This document shows, piece after piece, positions 1 through 10,959 of a DNA stretch of 64,000 bases. The position numbers and the translations under genes are program-made. Each line of letters opens with the position of its first letter. Within the stretch, counting starts at the first letter, position 1. The DNA comes from Eonycteris spelaea (lineage: Eukaryota; Chordata; Mammalia; Chiroptera; Pteropodidae): contig PUFA01000144.1 of the NCBI GenBank assembly GCA_003508835.1, forward strand, positions 3,782,001 to 3,846,000, given 5' to 3'. Under the pieces are notes generated by a model. That model saw nothing but the letters and a program-made list of their open reading frames with translations. It was not told where the DNA came from and ran no database searches.

Positions 1-780
1 TCGTCTAGTTAGTGCCCGGCTCGCCCTCTCCCGTGCGTCCTGTTTCCCCAGCCCCCTGTCTGTGTCGTTCACTCTGCACTCCGAAAGCAGATGACTTGCT
101 ATCCCACCTTCGGTTTAGAATGACGTGCGTGTAAACAAAACTAAGCTTCCCTTTGACCACCTCCCCTGCCCCCAGTACGAATTCTATTTTAGAATTCACT
201 AGAAGAGAATGTGTGAGCGTCTAAGATGCGAGCATGTGTGCTGTCCCTCCCTGCGTGAGCGCTTCCGAGGCTGATGTGGCGAGCGGAGATTTTTAAAAGC
301 TGGTCTCGCTTCTAGCTCTGGGTCATCTCGACTCTCACTCTCTGCCCTGGAACCCCACCTGGTGGACGGTTTTAGTACTACATATCCAGGGGAAGCCATT
401 CCTGCTACCCCTTCAATCTCCTCTCACAGTGGGAGATCTCCCCTAGAGGGCCTGATCGCAGGCTCCCAAGGGCTCAGACTTCCACTCCAGGTGGTTTAGG
501 GCTCAGACACTCATAAAGTCCCTGCAGGACCACTTCGGGCCCAGAAATAGAGAGCGGGGTCACATCTTCACAACAAAAAAGTTTAATGGGACAGTTAACT
601 CTGGACTGGGTACCCAGGAGTGGCAAGGCCAATGCTACGCATCTCCTCATCAAGGGATGAAGCTGGGTGAGAATAGGCCTGGGGGAGATGTTTGAGGCCT
701 CATTGTTTTTGAAGACCCCTGAGACGCCAGCCTGGCCCCCCAGACATGACACTGGGCCTGAGATGGCGAAACGTGCAAGC
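1..780. other. Unique intergenic DNA, window start
   Basis: No gene or repeat recognised. By synteny (CYP26B1 lies next to EXOC6B in mammals, same strand) this should be CYP26B1 5'-flanking DNA, but none of its first exon is present. At 121-138 a CRE-like TGACGTGCG is directly followed by a forkhead-type GTAAACAA; this is noted only as a possible site. Confidence 0.4.
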
Positions 781-794
781 TGACCCAGTGAACT
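781..794 (-). promoter_or_regulatory. Candidate DR2 retinoic-acid response element
   Basis: The plus strand reads TGACCC-AG-TGAACT, which on the minus strand is AGTTCA-ct-GGGTCA. Both hexamers fit the RAR/RXR half-site rule (A/G)G(G/T)TCA exactly, in direct repeat with a 2-bp spacer. The likely neighbour, CYP26B1, is a known retinoic-acid-induced gene, which makes the placement plausible. A DR2 can occur by chance at this scale. Confidence 0.35.
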
Positions 795-2164
795 CACCCG
801 TAGAGACGTCTCTGGAAGAACAGACTCACAGCCTTATAGAGATGCAAACAGGTGCACAGGCAGATACTGAGCACACGTGTGCGCGCTCTCTCATACACAC
901 ACACACGAAGACACATGCACTTAAAGGATTATTGTTGACAAATTCAAGTAACCCCCATATCCCAGCCACCAACTTCCAGAATCCACAAGGGTGTGCTCTG
1001 GGGGGTCGCAGCCCCAGGAGTCTCCCTAAACGCATCGTCTTCCCCTCCCCCACCCCTATGTCAGGGGACGGCTTTTGTGGACTTTCACCCTCTCCTCCTG
1101 TTCAAGGGCAGAGTGGGAGTTGGGAGGGGGCATGGGGAAGTCATTCTGAGTCCTTGTTATTGCTCCGCCACCAAGTGAGGTCCTGGGGAACGTCCACAGA
1201 GACAGCACAGCCCCACAGCAATAGTTGCTGGATTTCCTAATTGGAACCATCTCTCTGCTCAAGTCCCAAAGAGTACTTAGGGGAAAAAAAAAGAAGGAAA
1301 GCCATGGTAATTCTCTCAGACTTGCCGGAGATGCCGGGGAGAAGAGGAATGCTGGGCTGTAGAGCCGGCTTGTTAGGAGGGGGTTAGGACAGGGAAGGGT
1401 CCACAACCATCTTTCCAGTCACAGTCCAATCAGAGGACATTCTTTCATCTGCCTCAGGTGGACTTCTAATTCTGGCCCTAGACTGAGCCCTGATCTCGTC
1501 CTCAGTCTCACCGGTAACCCTTACCCAAAACAGACCCCCAAGGCTGGTCACAGATTGACCCTATCCCTGACTCCTGACTTAGCCCCCACCCCAGTCCCAT
1601 TAAGCATCAGCCAACCTCACCTTTGGTCAAAAGAATGTGGCTGGCCCCCTATGGACTAGCTCAGAGATGGCTCTGGGAGTGGACTGTAGGTCAGAATATT
1701 TTCTCACTCTTGCCTGAAAATCATCTGCCTGTTCTCCCAGGGGCATCCCCCTGGCTGTAGCTAATATCCTAGGAACTCCAGGACACCTCCTGCCTCCAAC
1801 CCTTTTCCAGGGGGCTGAGGGCACCCCAGGACTTCGACTCTTGCCTGCCGTACTCTGAAACCTTGCCTCGCAGCTTGCCTCCCGTGTTTCAGGCACCTTG
1901 AAATCAGAACAGACTGGGAGATCTGTCGTGGGAATGCTGCTTCAAAGGGAATTCTGTACGAATGAACCCTGCGAAACTCGGCAGCGGGGACCAGGAGGAT
2001 ATGGAGGACAGGCCTCAGACACTCCAGGAACATGCAGGCCCGGGGCAGGGCACAGCCTCTTCCTGGGCTCGGGAAACACCCATCCTCAGGGGTAGATCTA
2101 CTTAAAGTCCTGCTCCACACCCGGGCACAAAGCTCCTCAAGAGAGTCCTGTCTCTTCTACAGCT
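795..2164. other. Unique intergenic DNA
   Basis: No gene or repeat family recognised. A short CA run sits at 894-905. Chance reading frames on both strands have no recognisable motifs. Confidence 0.4.
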
Positions 2165-2290
2165 AATAATTTATTTAAGCTCCACAACAGCCCTGTGAGG
2201 TAACACTGTTTTTAGATATCAGATTTGCGTACAAATAGTACTGTTGAGAAAACTGAGGCCCAGAGAGCCCTCTCCCCACTTTCATTGTAT
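2165..2290 (-). repeat. MIR SINE fragment
   Basis: An old tRNA-derived MIR in reverse orientation. It shows the typical order of 'ctccacaacagccctgtgag', then the 'gagaaaactgaggcccagag' core. It is strongly diverged. Confidence 0.75.
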
Positions 2291-3930
2291 TGTCCCAGCC
2301 CTACTCCCCCAAGCAAGCACAGGTGAGACGTGAGATCCTGTCTGACATGGCAACTGTCCTTTGTTCAGCGCTCATGCTTCTGACCATTAAAGTTGACAAC
2401 AGAGGGAGTCAGTTTTATACTTAATTTCACATAGTTTGGACGCCAAAGTTTTAAAATGTTCTTCTCTCTAAAACTGCCTTCACTTCTTCCAACTAAAGCC
2501 AAAAGGAAAAGGGTAAAAAAAAAGCCCAGGATGACAGTGAGGGTGGCCCCTCGATCCTACTAGCCAGTGCTTAGAGAGCAGAGACAGGGAGGTGGTGGAC
2601 AGGAAGCAGGGCTGGTATTCGGGTCTTCCCAATGCCCCATCTGAATCTCGATGGTCTGGTGCGAGAGGCGAAACTCAGAATTTCACCTCGGGGAGCCTTC
2701 TTTGCCCTTAGCCCTCTCCTGCCTTCCTGGCATCAAGGAGCCTTTGGAAATATGCTCTCCGCTCCCCCTCATCCTCCCCAGGACCTTAGGCCGTCCACAT
2801 TTCATTCTAAGGACTCTCAGTATCATAGCAGGACCTCTTGCCTGAAAAATTCCAAGTTCAGCGGGGAAGCTCCTGCTCGGACTGTTCCTCCCCCTTCTGC
2901 AGAACCGAAGTGAAGCCGCGGCTCAGCGGACTAGCAGTGCCCCTCGGGTCTTGGATCCTGGTGTGCAGCCCTAGATATTCATCCTGAGGCCTGTGTGCCT
3001 ACCTTCTCCCACTCTGTGCCCTCCCTCCAGAGAGAGAACTGCTCCGGCTGGCAGTGCCCCTTCTGTGCCCAATCCTCAAGGACAGTTTAGAGGACGCTCC
3101 CTGGCTATGTCCTGGTGATTCTGGGAGAGGAAGAAACCCCTCCCGTCCAGGCTGGTTCGTGGTGGGGACTTAGCCCAGCTTGGTTTGGAAATCACCACAG
3201 CACCATGAATGCTGCCTTGCTAGAGCCCCCAGGAGCTAAGCTTTCCTCCACCCCTCCTCCCTGCAGCTACAGGGGCTCCGAGGCTGTTGGTTAGCACATT
3301 TACGGATCCCTTCAAAACCCGGCCTGCCAGCGTCCCACCTGGCCGTCCAACTTCTTTAGAGACACCATCCTGCTGTTGGTGAGGCTGCGGAAGCATTATT
3401 ACTTAGAGGCTATTTATTACTTAAAGGTTTCCTTCTTCTTCATCGTCCCTGAGTTAACTTGCTCCCACGCCACCCCCAGGTATCATCTTGTCGCTGGCTC
3501 TTTAGATTTTTTTGTTTTTTTACTTTTGTTTTACAGAGAACAACCCCCTGTCCGAGTGTCTCTACCTGGCCGTGCCAGATGCAGGAACAGCCTGGTTCTT
3601 CACCCCCAGTGGCTCAGAGATCAGCGGCTAGGAGAGAGCCCCTCACCCACCCCTCTGCAGCCCTGGGAAGGGGGTGGCCCTTGGGAGAGAACTTTGCTGC
3701 TTTCTTCTTTGCCTGAATGTGGAACAAGCCTCGCCCCATACCTCATCTCAGGAATCTTAGCTTCAGAGACTTGCCCCGGAGGAATTTTTTGAAAGAAATG
3801 GAAATACCCCCATCCTCCTAGTCCAAAGCCCCCAGACCCAGTCCTTTTTCTCCCACCCCCCACCCAACCCAGAAGAAAGCAACCCAAAAAGGGACTTGCC
3901 GATGGAGCCAACAGGGTAGGGACGAGGAAC
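2291..3930. other. Unique intergenic DNA
   Basis: No gene or recognisable repeat. A T-rich run ending in acag at 3507-3536 looks like a splice acceptor, but no coding exon follows it. Confidence 0.4.
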
Positions 3931-4240
3931 GCAGCTGACAGCTGTGTCCAGATCGGCACTGCCTGGAAAAGGGTCGCCTGCCGGGCGGCGGTGGGACACC
4001 AGCAGTGCCCCAGGCTGGCTGTGGCTGCCAGGGACACTGCAGCAGAGACGTTGTTCCCCCGGGCTGGGGAGCCAAGAGCCCTTTATAGCCTGGAACCTGC
4101 CCTGGCACCGCCCACTGGGCGGTTGAAACCAGGCCTGCAGCTAGCGGAGTCGCTGGGAGCTGGGAGGGCACTCGCCCGGGACCCCAAGGCCAGGCCCCCA
4201 CGCGCAAGACTCTGGGATTCGACCTCCTCCCAGCCCAGGC
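3930..4240 (-). promoter_or_regulatory. GC-rich block with TATA, GC-box palindrome and E-boxes
   Basis: Read on the minus strand, two inverted GC boxes (ACCGCCC-act-GGGCGGT, 4107-4123) are followed about 20 bp later by TATAAAGG (about 4081-4088). Two CAGCTG E-boxes, 7 bp apart, follow at 3932-3937 and 3939-3944. Order and spacing resemble a compact minus-strand core promoter with a predicted start near 4055, pointing away from EXOC6B and towards the presumed CYP26B1 side. No transcript is proven. A 138-codon minus-strand frame (3621-4037) begins just downstream but has no recognisable domain. Confidence 0.35.
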
Positions 4241-4250
4241 AACTCAGTGT

Positions 4251-4545
4251 CCTGGTATGTGTGTATGAGACTGTGTGTGTGCATGTGTGTGTGTGCGTGT
4301 GTGTGCACGCGCGTGTGTGTGCGTGGGTGTGTGGGTGTGTGTGTGCGTGTGTGCATGTGCGTGCGTGTGTGCGTGTGTGTGCATGTGTGTGCGTGTGTGT
4401 GTGCGTGGGTGTGTGCGCGTGTGTGTGCGTGGGTGTGCGTGTGTGTGTGCGCGGGGGTGTGTGCGTGTGTGTGCATGTGCGTGTGTGTGTGCATGTGTGT
4501 GCGTGTGTGCATGTGTGTGCGTGCGCGCGCTTGCATGCGCTCGGG
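4251..4545. repeat. Long interrupted TG/CG microsatellite (Z-DNA-prone)
   Basis: About 290 bp of almost uninterrupted alternating purine-pyrimidine sequence: TG steps with frequent CG, CATG and GGGTG interruptions, ending in tgcgtgcgcgcgcttgcatgcgc. It lies directly right of the GC-rich TATA/GC-box block. The long Cys/Val/His-rich frames over it are translation artefacts. Confidence 0.95.
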
Positions 4546-6339
4546 CTTAACCGTCCATTCAAAGACCTCAGATCTCTTTCCCTCACCCTCTTTCTCTGGC
4601 AGTAGCAGTTTTTGAAAGGATGGGGAGACCAGTGTGTTTCTGCTCAGTTTATCAAATTACACTCAGTGACAAAGGACTGAAGTGCATTTTCTTGAAGGCT
4701 TGACAATTGGGAACCAGGCAGAAAAAAGAAAGGCATGACAGAGAACCCAGAGCTTTTGTCGAAGGTAAAACACCAACATGAAAGGCGGAGGATGTGGTTG
4801 GGTGGCTCTAAGTGAATTTGCCTTCGTGTTGTCTGGTGTTAAAAACTGCTTCCTCCATCCTCAACCTTAGCTGCAAAAATCCCACGGATCGCGGAAATTG
4901 CAAGACTTGATTTTTCAAAGGAACGCTGTTCATTTTCACATGAGCTGAGTCAGGCAAGCGGGAGCACAGCTTCTTCCCTCTAGGGCACCCCTCCCTGGCC
5001 CCCCAGGCCAGGGAAGCCTTCCCTGAGAGGTGCTTATAGAGGTTCGGTGCCCTCTGTACTCCCACCCGACATCTCAGCCTATGCAGCCAGCTTCTTAGGT
5101 GTCTGGTTGGGACAGGACAGGCGGGCTTTTCCCAGACAAAGTTCTATCCTGCACCTGAACTCCGAGGATTGTTAAATGGAGAAGGCATGGACTATTAGCG
5201 CAGTTGGGGGCCTGAGGCAGAGGACATGGGGCCATTGGACTGTTTGTTCCAAAGGTTTCCATTCTTTAGGAATTGAGGAAAGGGTAGGAACTCAAGTCAC
5301 CAGCTTCAAATGCAGAACAAGCCTGGGAAGAAAAATATTCCCTTATCCAGGGCTTGGAGAGAGTCCCTGAAACAAGTCCACCCTCTGTCCTGCCTTCCCA
5401 TTCCCAGCTGGCTTTGTTCAGGGGCCACCCAGCAGGCAGGCCGGCTGACTGACCAGCAGCCTTGCTCGGAGAGCTCAGAGAGGAGGAGGGCTAATCTGAG
5501 AACCTGCTTGGCAGGACTCCCCACCCCCGAGTCCATATCACATCACTTCCTCTTGCCTGAGGCCTGTCTCCTGCTCGCTCTCTCAGAAGGAGGAGCTAAG
5601 GCAGAGCCGGAGGCTGTGTGGTCGCCACCTGAACATCCCCCGCTTGCTTCTCACACTCACACCACCTCCCAGCTCCAAGCTAACCTGGGTCCCAGATGCT
5701 GCAGCAGGAATTAGTTTCCTCCCCAGACGCTGAAGTGGTGACCAATGATAAGAGGAACAATTTCCAGTAAGACGCCCCCTACTCAGGACTTCAGGACTGT
5801 TCTGACGGCCAGTGCTATACTAGCACAGGCCTGCCTCCAGGATGTCACCTGGTCCCCATGGCCTCAGCCTGACCGCTCTGGCGGCATCAAGAGATTCTTG
5901 GGAGGACTTCTGCCCATCAGCATCTCCACCAAAACTTGACGCATCCTCTTCGAACAAAGCTCCAGTACAAGCCCCCACTCTCCCACGCCCCGCAGGCAGA
6001 TTGCCACCCTGGAAACCCTTCTATATGGAAAACCTGGAGCATCTCTCTTAGTTTTCCCTCCATCAGTTTCATTGCTTCCTCACTGTCCTGCTATTGCAAA
6101 TCCATTCATTCTTCATACTTGCAAATAGGCAGAGTGGCTTCGTAGCTAAGAACAAGGCCTCTCGAGTCCATTAGATCTAGGCCCGACATCTGCTCTGTCT
6201 CTTATGAGCTTGAGCCTTGTACGTCCCTGTCTAAGCCTCAGGTGGTGAGTGGATTAGAGGGAATGAGAATCGAGGCAGGCAGACCTATGCAGAGACTGGT
6301 GTTAATTCAGGTAATAATAATAATAGTGGCAACAATAGT
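4546..6339. other. Unique intergenic DNA
   Basis: No gene or repeat recognised. The stretch is moderately GC-rich with several chance frames; the longest (5310-5714, plus) shows no domain. Confidence 0.4.
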
Positions 6340-6530
6340 GAAAACAATGGCACAATAATAATAGCTAACATTTATTTAGCACTTACTATATGCTGGTACT
6401 TTTTAAAGCACTTCACATTTATTATTTATTTAATCATCACAGCGACCCCAGGAGGTAGATATTATTAACTCACTTTATATAGGAAGAGTCTCAGGTACCA
6501 AGTGGTTTGACAGTTCACCCAAGTGAAGCC
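6340..6530 (-). repeat. MIR SINE, near full length
   Basis: Reverse-orientation MIR. It begins 'taatagctaacatttattta', then 'gcacttactatatgctgg', the 'catttaatcatcacagcgac' block, 'aggaggtagatattatta' and the end 'agttcacccaagtg'. Confidence 0.88.
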
Positions 6531-6569
6531 TGCTGCACTTTTGGGGTTCCATTTAATCTCCTGTAGAAT

Positions 6570-6960
6570 TCAAACCCAGGGAATCTGGACAGATTTGGCA
6601 ACTGAAGAGGTGTGGAGGGGTGAGGGAGATGGGGTCAGGATTTCAGGCTGGCTTACCAGGTGTATGGTGGAATTGTCTACTGAGCGAGGGAATTCAGGAG
6701 AAGGGTGAGGCTTTGTGGGACAAGATGATGAGTTTGGTTTTGCTCTGGAAGGTTCCAGGCGATTAAGGGATGGATATTCACGTGGAGCTGTCTGGTGGCA
6801 TGTTGAATATAGAAGTCTGAGCTGGAGAGAGATTTGAATGTCATCTGTATTTAGATGATGGAAGCCATGGGAGGAGAGAAGTCTACACAGAAAGAGAAGT
6901 GGGCCTAGGATAGAGCCCCAAGGAACACTGACATTTAAGGTACAAGTAGAGGCAAAGGAG
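6570..6960. repeat. Old mammalian dispersed repeat, family not assigned
   Basis: Wording such as 'tagatgatggaagccatggg' and 'gatagagccccaaggaac' matches a repeat I have seen many times in mammalian introns but cannot name with certainty. Similar pieces occur at 43830-44080, 44560-44740 and 63870-63980 in this window. Confidence 0.5.
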
Positions 6961-8430
6961 TCTGGGAAAGTGACATCTCTTTTCTTACCCCAAACACACG
7001 TAACATACATCCTGTTAACCTCACTTGAGATTGATTGTGCTATTTGTTTTTTCCTCTCAGCATTTAGAATCTCAGGGTTATCAAGAAACTCAGGTTAGCA
7101 ATTTCAACTTTCACCCTACCCAACCTAGGGACGTGCAAGAATGTACACGCGCGTGCACACACACACGCACACACAGCTTCCTGGCCTATGGACTATAAAT
7201 ACTAGTAGATTCTTCATCCAGCAGCCTTTTTAGGAGTTAATTTTGGCATCTTATAATTGTATATAAAATTATTTCTTTCACTGACACCGCTTAAGGGGTG
7301 TGGGATTGTCTGCCCCCAGCCTGAGACTCCCTTCCAGGCTGCATGTCTTTGGCTGGGTGGAGCTCCTTCATGGCACTACATACCCCATCAGATTGTGGGT
7401 TCCAGGGAACACACCCTGACTCTGCAGCCCTCTGATCTGAGCTCAGGGCTGAGATAGGAAGGGGCCCTCTGTGGGAGCCGGCAGTGTGAGGACCCAGTAT
7501 GGTCAGCAGAAGGACAAAACCTAATAGCGTGGTCACACATAAACCCCATGTGGGAATGGGGAATAGAGAAAGCATAGGGAGAAAATTGGGCAAAGAATAG
7601 AGAGAAATGGAATCCCTTCCCACGTGCTTTCCTGATCCACTGTGCGGAGCCCACGTGCGGGAGGACCAAGCAGCAGAGCAGAGGTGGCCTGGAGGGCCCT
7701 GGGCCTGGGGGAGGTGAGAGGGAAGGGCGGGAGATGGAGAAGGACAGGGAAGAGTGGCCAGTGCTTAGGGAGGGTCTCTATACAATTACGCTAGTTTTCA
7801 AGCACGGGCTAGTTTGGGGGCTAAGCTTCATCCTGGGAGCCTCTTGCCTGGCAAAAGGGCCACCCACCATCCTTAGCACCTGAGTACCCAGTGAGCAGTG
7901 ACTGGCTTGGCCTGCAGTGTGAGGAACACTTCACAAAAGCCTGGGTGGAATGAGGAAGGCCTTCCTGGGTGCGGAGTGGGGCGGGTGGAACAGGCTCCTC
8001 GGAGAAGGCTATACTAACACAAAAAGACCCGGCGTGGCCCTCTGCCTGGGCCCCGGATGTGGGCTTCCGCTCTGCTCAGCCCCCGGGCTCCCTCCACCGG
8101 GACTCGGCTCAGACAAGGCCATGGTCAGTTTGGAGGACACGAGACCAGCTGTCGTGCAGGGGGAGCCCAAGCTCAGAGCACCCATCAGTGACCCCTCAGG
8201 GCTCCGTGTTACAAGGATTTTTTTCAACCCTTCCATCCCTGTGACTCTGTCTGCTCACCTCACGCCACCATCCCGCCCCCACAGCAGCCGCATTGGATAT
8301 AGAACAACCACAGAAAAAGGGGAAGCCCTGTCCACAGTTTGAGGGTTATCTGGAAAGGAAACGTTTGGGTCAGAGGCTCCTTCCAGCCTCTCAGCCAACC
8401 AGCCAGCTCAGCGCAGGCCGCGGGGCAGTG
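6961..8430. other. Unique intergenic DNA with a short CA/CG run
   Basis: No gene recognised. A small alternating tract (acacgcgcgtgcacacacac) lies at 7144-7175. The rest is unique DNA with chance frames. Confidence 0.4.
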
Positions 8431-8431
8431 G

Positions 8432-8540
8432 GCTGGGCACAAGCCAGAGAGCTGGTTGCCCTACTCGCCAGCTGTACAGTCTTGGCCAAGTCACTTCACC
8501 TCTCTGAGGCTCAATTTTTCCATAAAAGTGGGGAGAGAAA
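8432..8540 (+). repeat. MIR SINE fragment
   Basis: Forward MIR core: 'agtcttggccaagtcactt', then 'cacctctctgaggctcaatt' and 'ccataaaagtgggg'. Confidence 0.8.
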
Positions 8541-9472
8541 GTCTCACCTTACAAAGCAATTTCCAGGTGTGAGGGTTTCAGAGAAAAAAAAAAAAAAAAG
8601 ACCCATGTCAAACACTTGATGCGGTGGCCGGTTCACGGCAGAGCCAGAGGCAAGGTAAAGCTGAGAAAGCCGAAGCTCGGGCTCTTCACATGTACAGGCT
8701 CCCCCAGAAGCCCCAGGAGTGGCCCTAGCAATTTTTTTTTAATTTGCATTATCAGAAATCATACTATAAGAAATTATATAAACTTCAGGTTTCACAAATC
8801 CCCTTCCTGTCTTACCCCATTCTCAGTCCTCTCAAAGTCTCTTCTATGCACAGAAGTGCCCAGTCTGGCCGGGCAGAGCTACGATGGGCTGTGAGGCTGC
8901 ACCCAGATGGAAGGCCTGGGCGGGACCCCCTTCCCTGAGGTGGTTGCCCTAGCACTGGTCTCATCCCTGAACTGGGCTTGGTGCCTGCTCCTCCCTACCC
9001 TGCACTCACAGCAGTTGGCCCAACCAAGGGACCCCGTTAAATGAATTCTCTGGAGTCTCAGAAGCTGTGGCTGACTCTGGGCATGGTGTCCCAGTCCTGG
9101 CAAGGGCTTTGCTCCAAAAATTATGAACTCCTAGAGAAGCCAGTTGGAGGGCTGTGCTAGGCAACATGGGGACTCAGGAATGGGCCTTCAGGAAAACAAA
9201 AGCAACTTGGCTGGCTTCTCCATTAGCACCCGTTTCCCTAAGGAGCCTTGGAGGGAATGGGGACACAGGGCTCCCTCCTCAGTGTCTGGGAGATGGATGG
9301 GGCTGATTTTTTCCACGATTCCTCCCATAAATCTGATTCGGCCCCTCATCTGTCTAGGACAGTCTCCATGGAGGTGTGTGGTAGTGATGAATGGGCTGCC
9401 TGACTAATGTGACTGGGGTGGCAGGGACTTGGGGAGGGGCTCTGCTCTGATGGATGGTCCTCATGAGGGCAT
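8541..9472. other. Unique intergenic DNA
   Basis: A(16) run near 8584-8599 and T(9) near 8732. No gene or repeat family recognised. Confidence 0.4.
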
Positions 9473-9498
9473 ATTGCATTAGACACCCATAATGCAAT
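9473..9498. promoter_or_regulatory. Perfect 9-bp inverted repeat with octamer-like core
   Basis: ATTGCATTA-gacaccca-TAATGCAAT, arms identical, 8-bp loop. Each arm holds ATGCAAT/ATTGCAT, close to the POU octamer and C/EBP half-site. A homeodomain-type CATTACG follows about 10 bp later. This is possibly a conserved non-coding element. Confidence 0.4.
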
Positions 9499-9679
9499 CA
9501 GAGGGGCCATTACGCGCCCAATTTGTTGCTCCTCCTCGCCAGGGTGGGGCAGTGGAGCTGGAAGATTAAGGAGGATGTCAGGACTTTGGAGACACCTGGG
9601 GGAGTTTCAGGAGGGGGCGAGATTTCCCTTTTGGGGGCTAACACTAGGAAATAATATGGAACCAAAGAAAGTGTAAACT

Positions 9680-9790
9680 GGCAAAAGAAGAGAGAGGAAG
9701 TGAGACCTAGAGAGGAGGTGTGACCTGTCCAAGGTCACTTCTGGAACCAGAGGGAAGAGCTGGAATTAGCACTTGAATCTCCTGCTTTCC
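9680..9790 (-). repeat. MIR SINE fragment
   Basis: Reverse MIR core: 'gtgacctgtccaaggtcact' followed by the 'gagctggaattagcacttga' motif. The centre forms a perfect palindrome (GTGACCT-gtcca-AGGTCAC). Confidence 0.8.
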
Positions 9791-10119
9791 GGTGCCATGG
9801 GTAACCAGGGATGGAGAAGAAATGGGATTGGGGGAAGAGAGACACCCTCTGGCCTCCGCTGCTGGAAGTCTTCACTCTTCTAGAGATCCACTGAGATGGG
9901 CAAAGCCATTGATCGCCTCTATTAGAACGGAGGGCCTCCTGGGGCCCTAGATGGCACCCTCTCCAGACCACCCACGGTTTCGCTATCCCATCCAGCCACA
10001 TCCGTTCTGACCTCCATGTCTCCCTCTTGTAAGTGAAAAGTAGTCTGCTTAACACTGCTCTGTGTCTAGTCTTTCCTTCTCCTCTAGGTCACCAGAAGGG
10101 ATCTTGTCAAACAAAATGT

Positions 10120-10270
10120 TCTTTCCTGCTTAAAAGCTGTTAGCCGCTCTCTGATGCCTTCAGCACGGGGGCCCAGGCTGACACTCTGACTCCAGCCTCT
10201 CTCCCAGCCTTAGTTTTGGGGCTCTCTCCAACTCACCCAGCTTCTTTTGCTGTGAACGCCTACCACACAC
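10120..10270 (+). repeat. L2 LINE fragment (weak)
   Basis: Pyrimidine-rich wording (ctctctccaactcacccagc) resembling the L2 3' region. Strongly diverged. Confidence 0.4.
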
Positions 10271-10449
10271 TGTTAGACCGCTGGGTGGTTTGTGTGGACC
10301 GCAGGGGCGGGAAACTGGTTACCGGACTCTTCAGTTCCTCAATATCCAGTCAGTGCTGGCTTCTCTCTTATTTCCTTTCCCCACTGAGCATCCATCCTCC
10401 TCTCCACCTCCCACCCTCACCCCAGACGTGCACTCCATCGTGTTGTCTC

Positions 10450-10935
10450 TGGTGACATATATTTATCTTTGAAAATAGTGCTATCTATGTATGTATGTTT
10501 CTAATTTACACAAATGATATTGTACTATACATCTTGTTGTGGATTTTTAAAAAAATTTAGTGCTGTGTGAGATCTACATATGTTGCTTTTTGTACTTCTG
10601 GTTGGTTACTTCTGATGGCTGCAAACTATTCTAAAATATGTCCTACATTTACCACATTTTACCCTCGTAAAAGACACCTGGATTTCCTCCATCTCCCTAT
10701 TTCTACAAACACTGATTAGTGAATGTCACGACCTCCAGGTGCTTCACCAGGATGAGCCCACAGGGTCCTGGAGGGTGTAAGTTCTGTGTGACTCCAGAGA
10801 GGCCGCACTAGTCCGCACTCACCAACAGTGCACAAAGGCGCCTGGTTCCCCTCATCATCAACGACACCTGCATTATTCCACTTTGTAATTTTGCCAGTCT
10901 GACAGGTGCAAAGTGATCTGAGCCTTTAGGACCAT
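10450..10935 (-). repeat. L1 3'-end fragment, antisense
   Basis: Antisense old L1: blocks such as 'ttcctccatctccctatttc', 'ccaacagtgcacaaaggcgc' and the terminal 'tttgccagtctgacaggtgc' keep the order of the reverse-complemented L1 3'UTR. Confidence 0.75.
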
Positions 10936-10959
10936 CCTTCCTTTTCATATTCCCTTTAA

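Noticed and set aside
746..1240. 164-codon plus-strand frame
   Set aside because: Low-complexity Thr/His text from a CA-rich stretch and no domain; chance frame in GC-rich DNA.
3507..3716. T-rich tract ending in acag followed by an open frame, looking like a spliced exon
   Set aside because: No donor in frame, no conserved protein and wrong strand for EXOC6B; an isolated acceptor-like string is common.
3991..4615. Long Cys/Val-rich and His/Thr-rich open frames on both strands
   Set aside because: They are translations of the TG/CG microsatellite, where any frame stays open; not genes.
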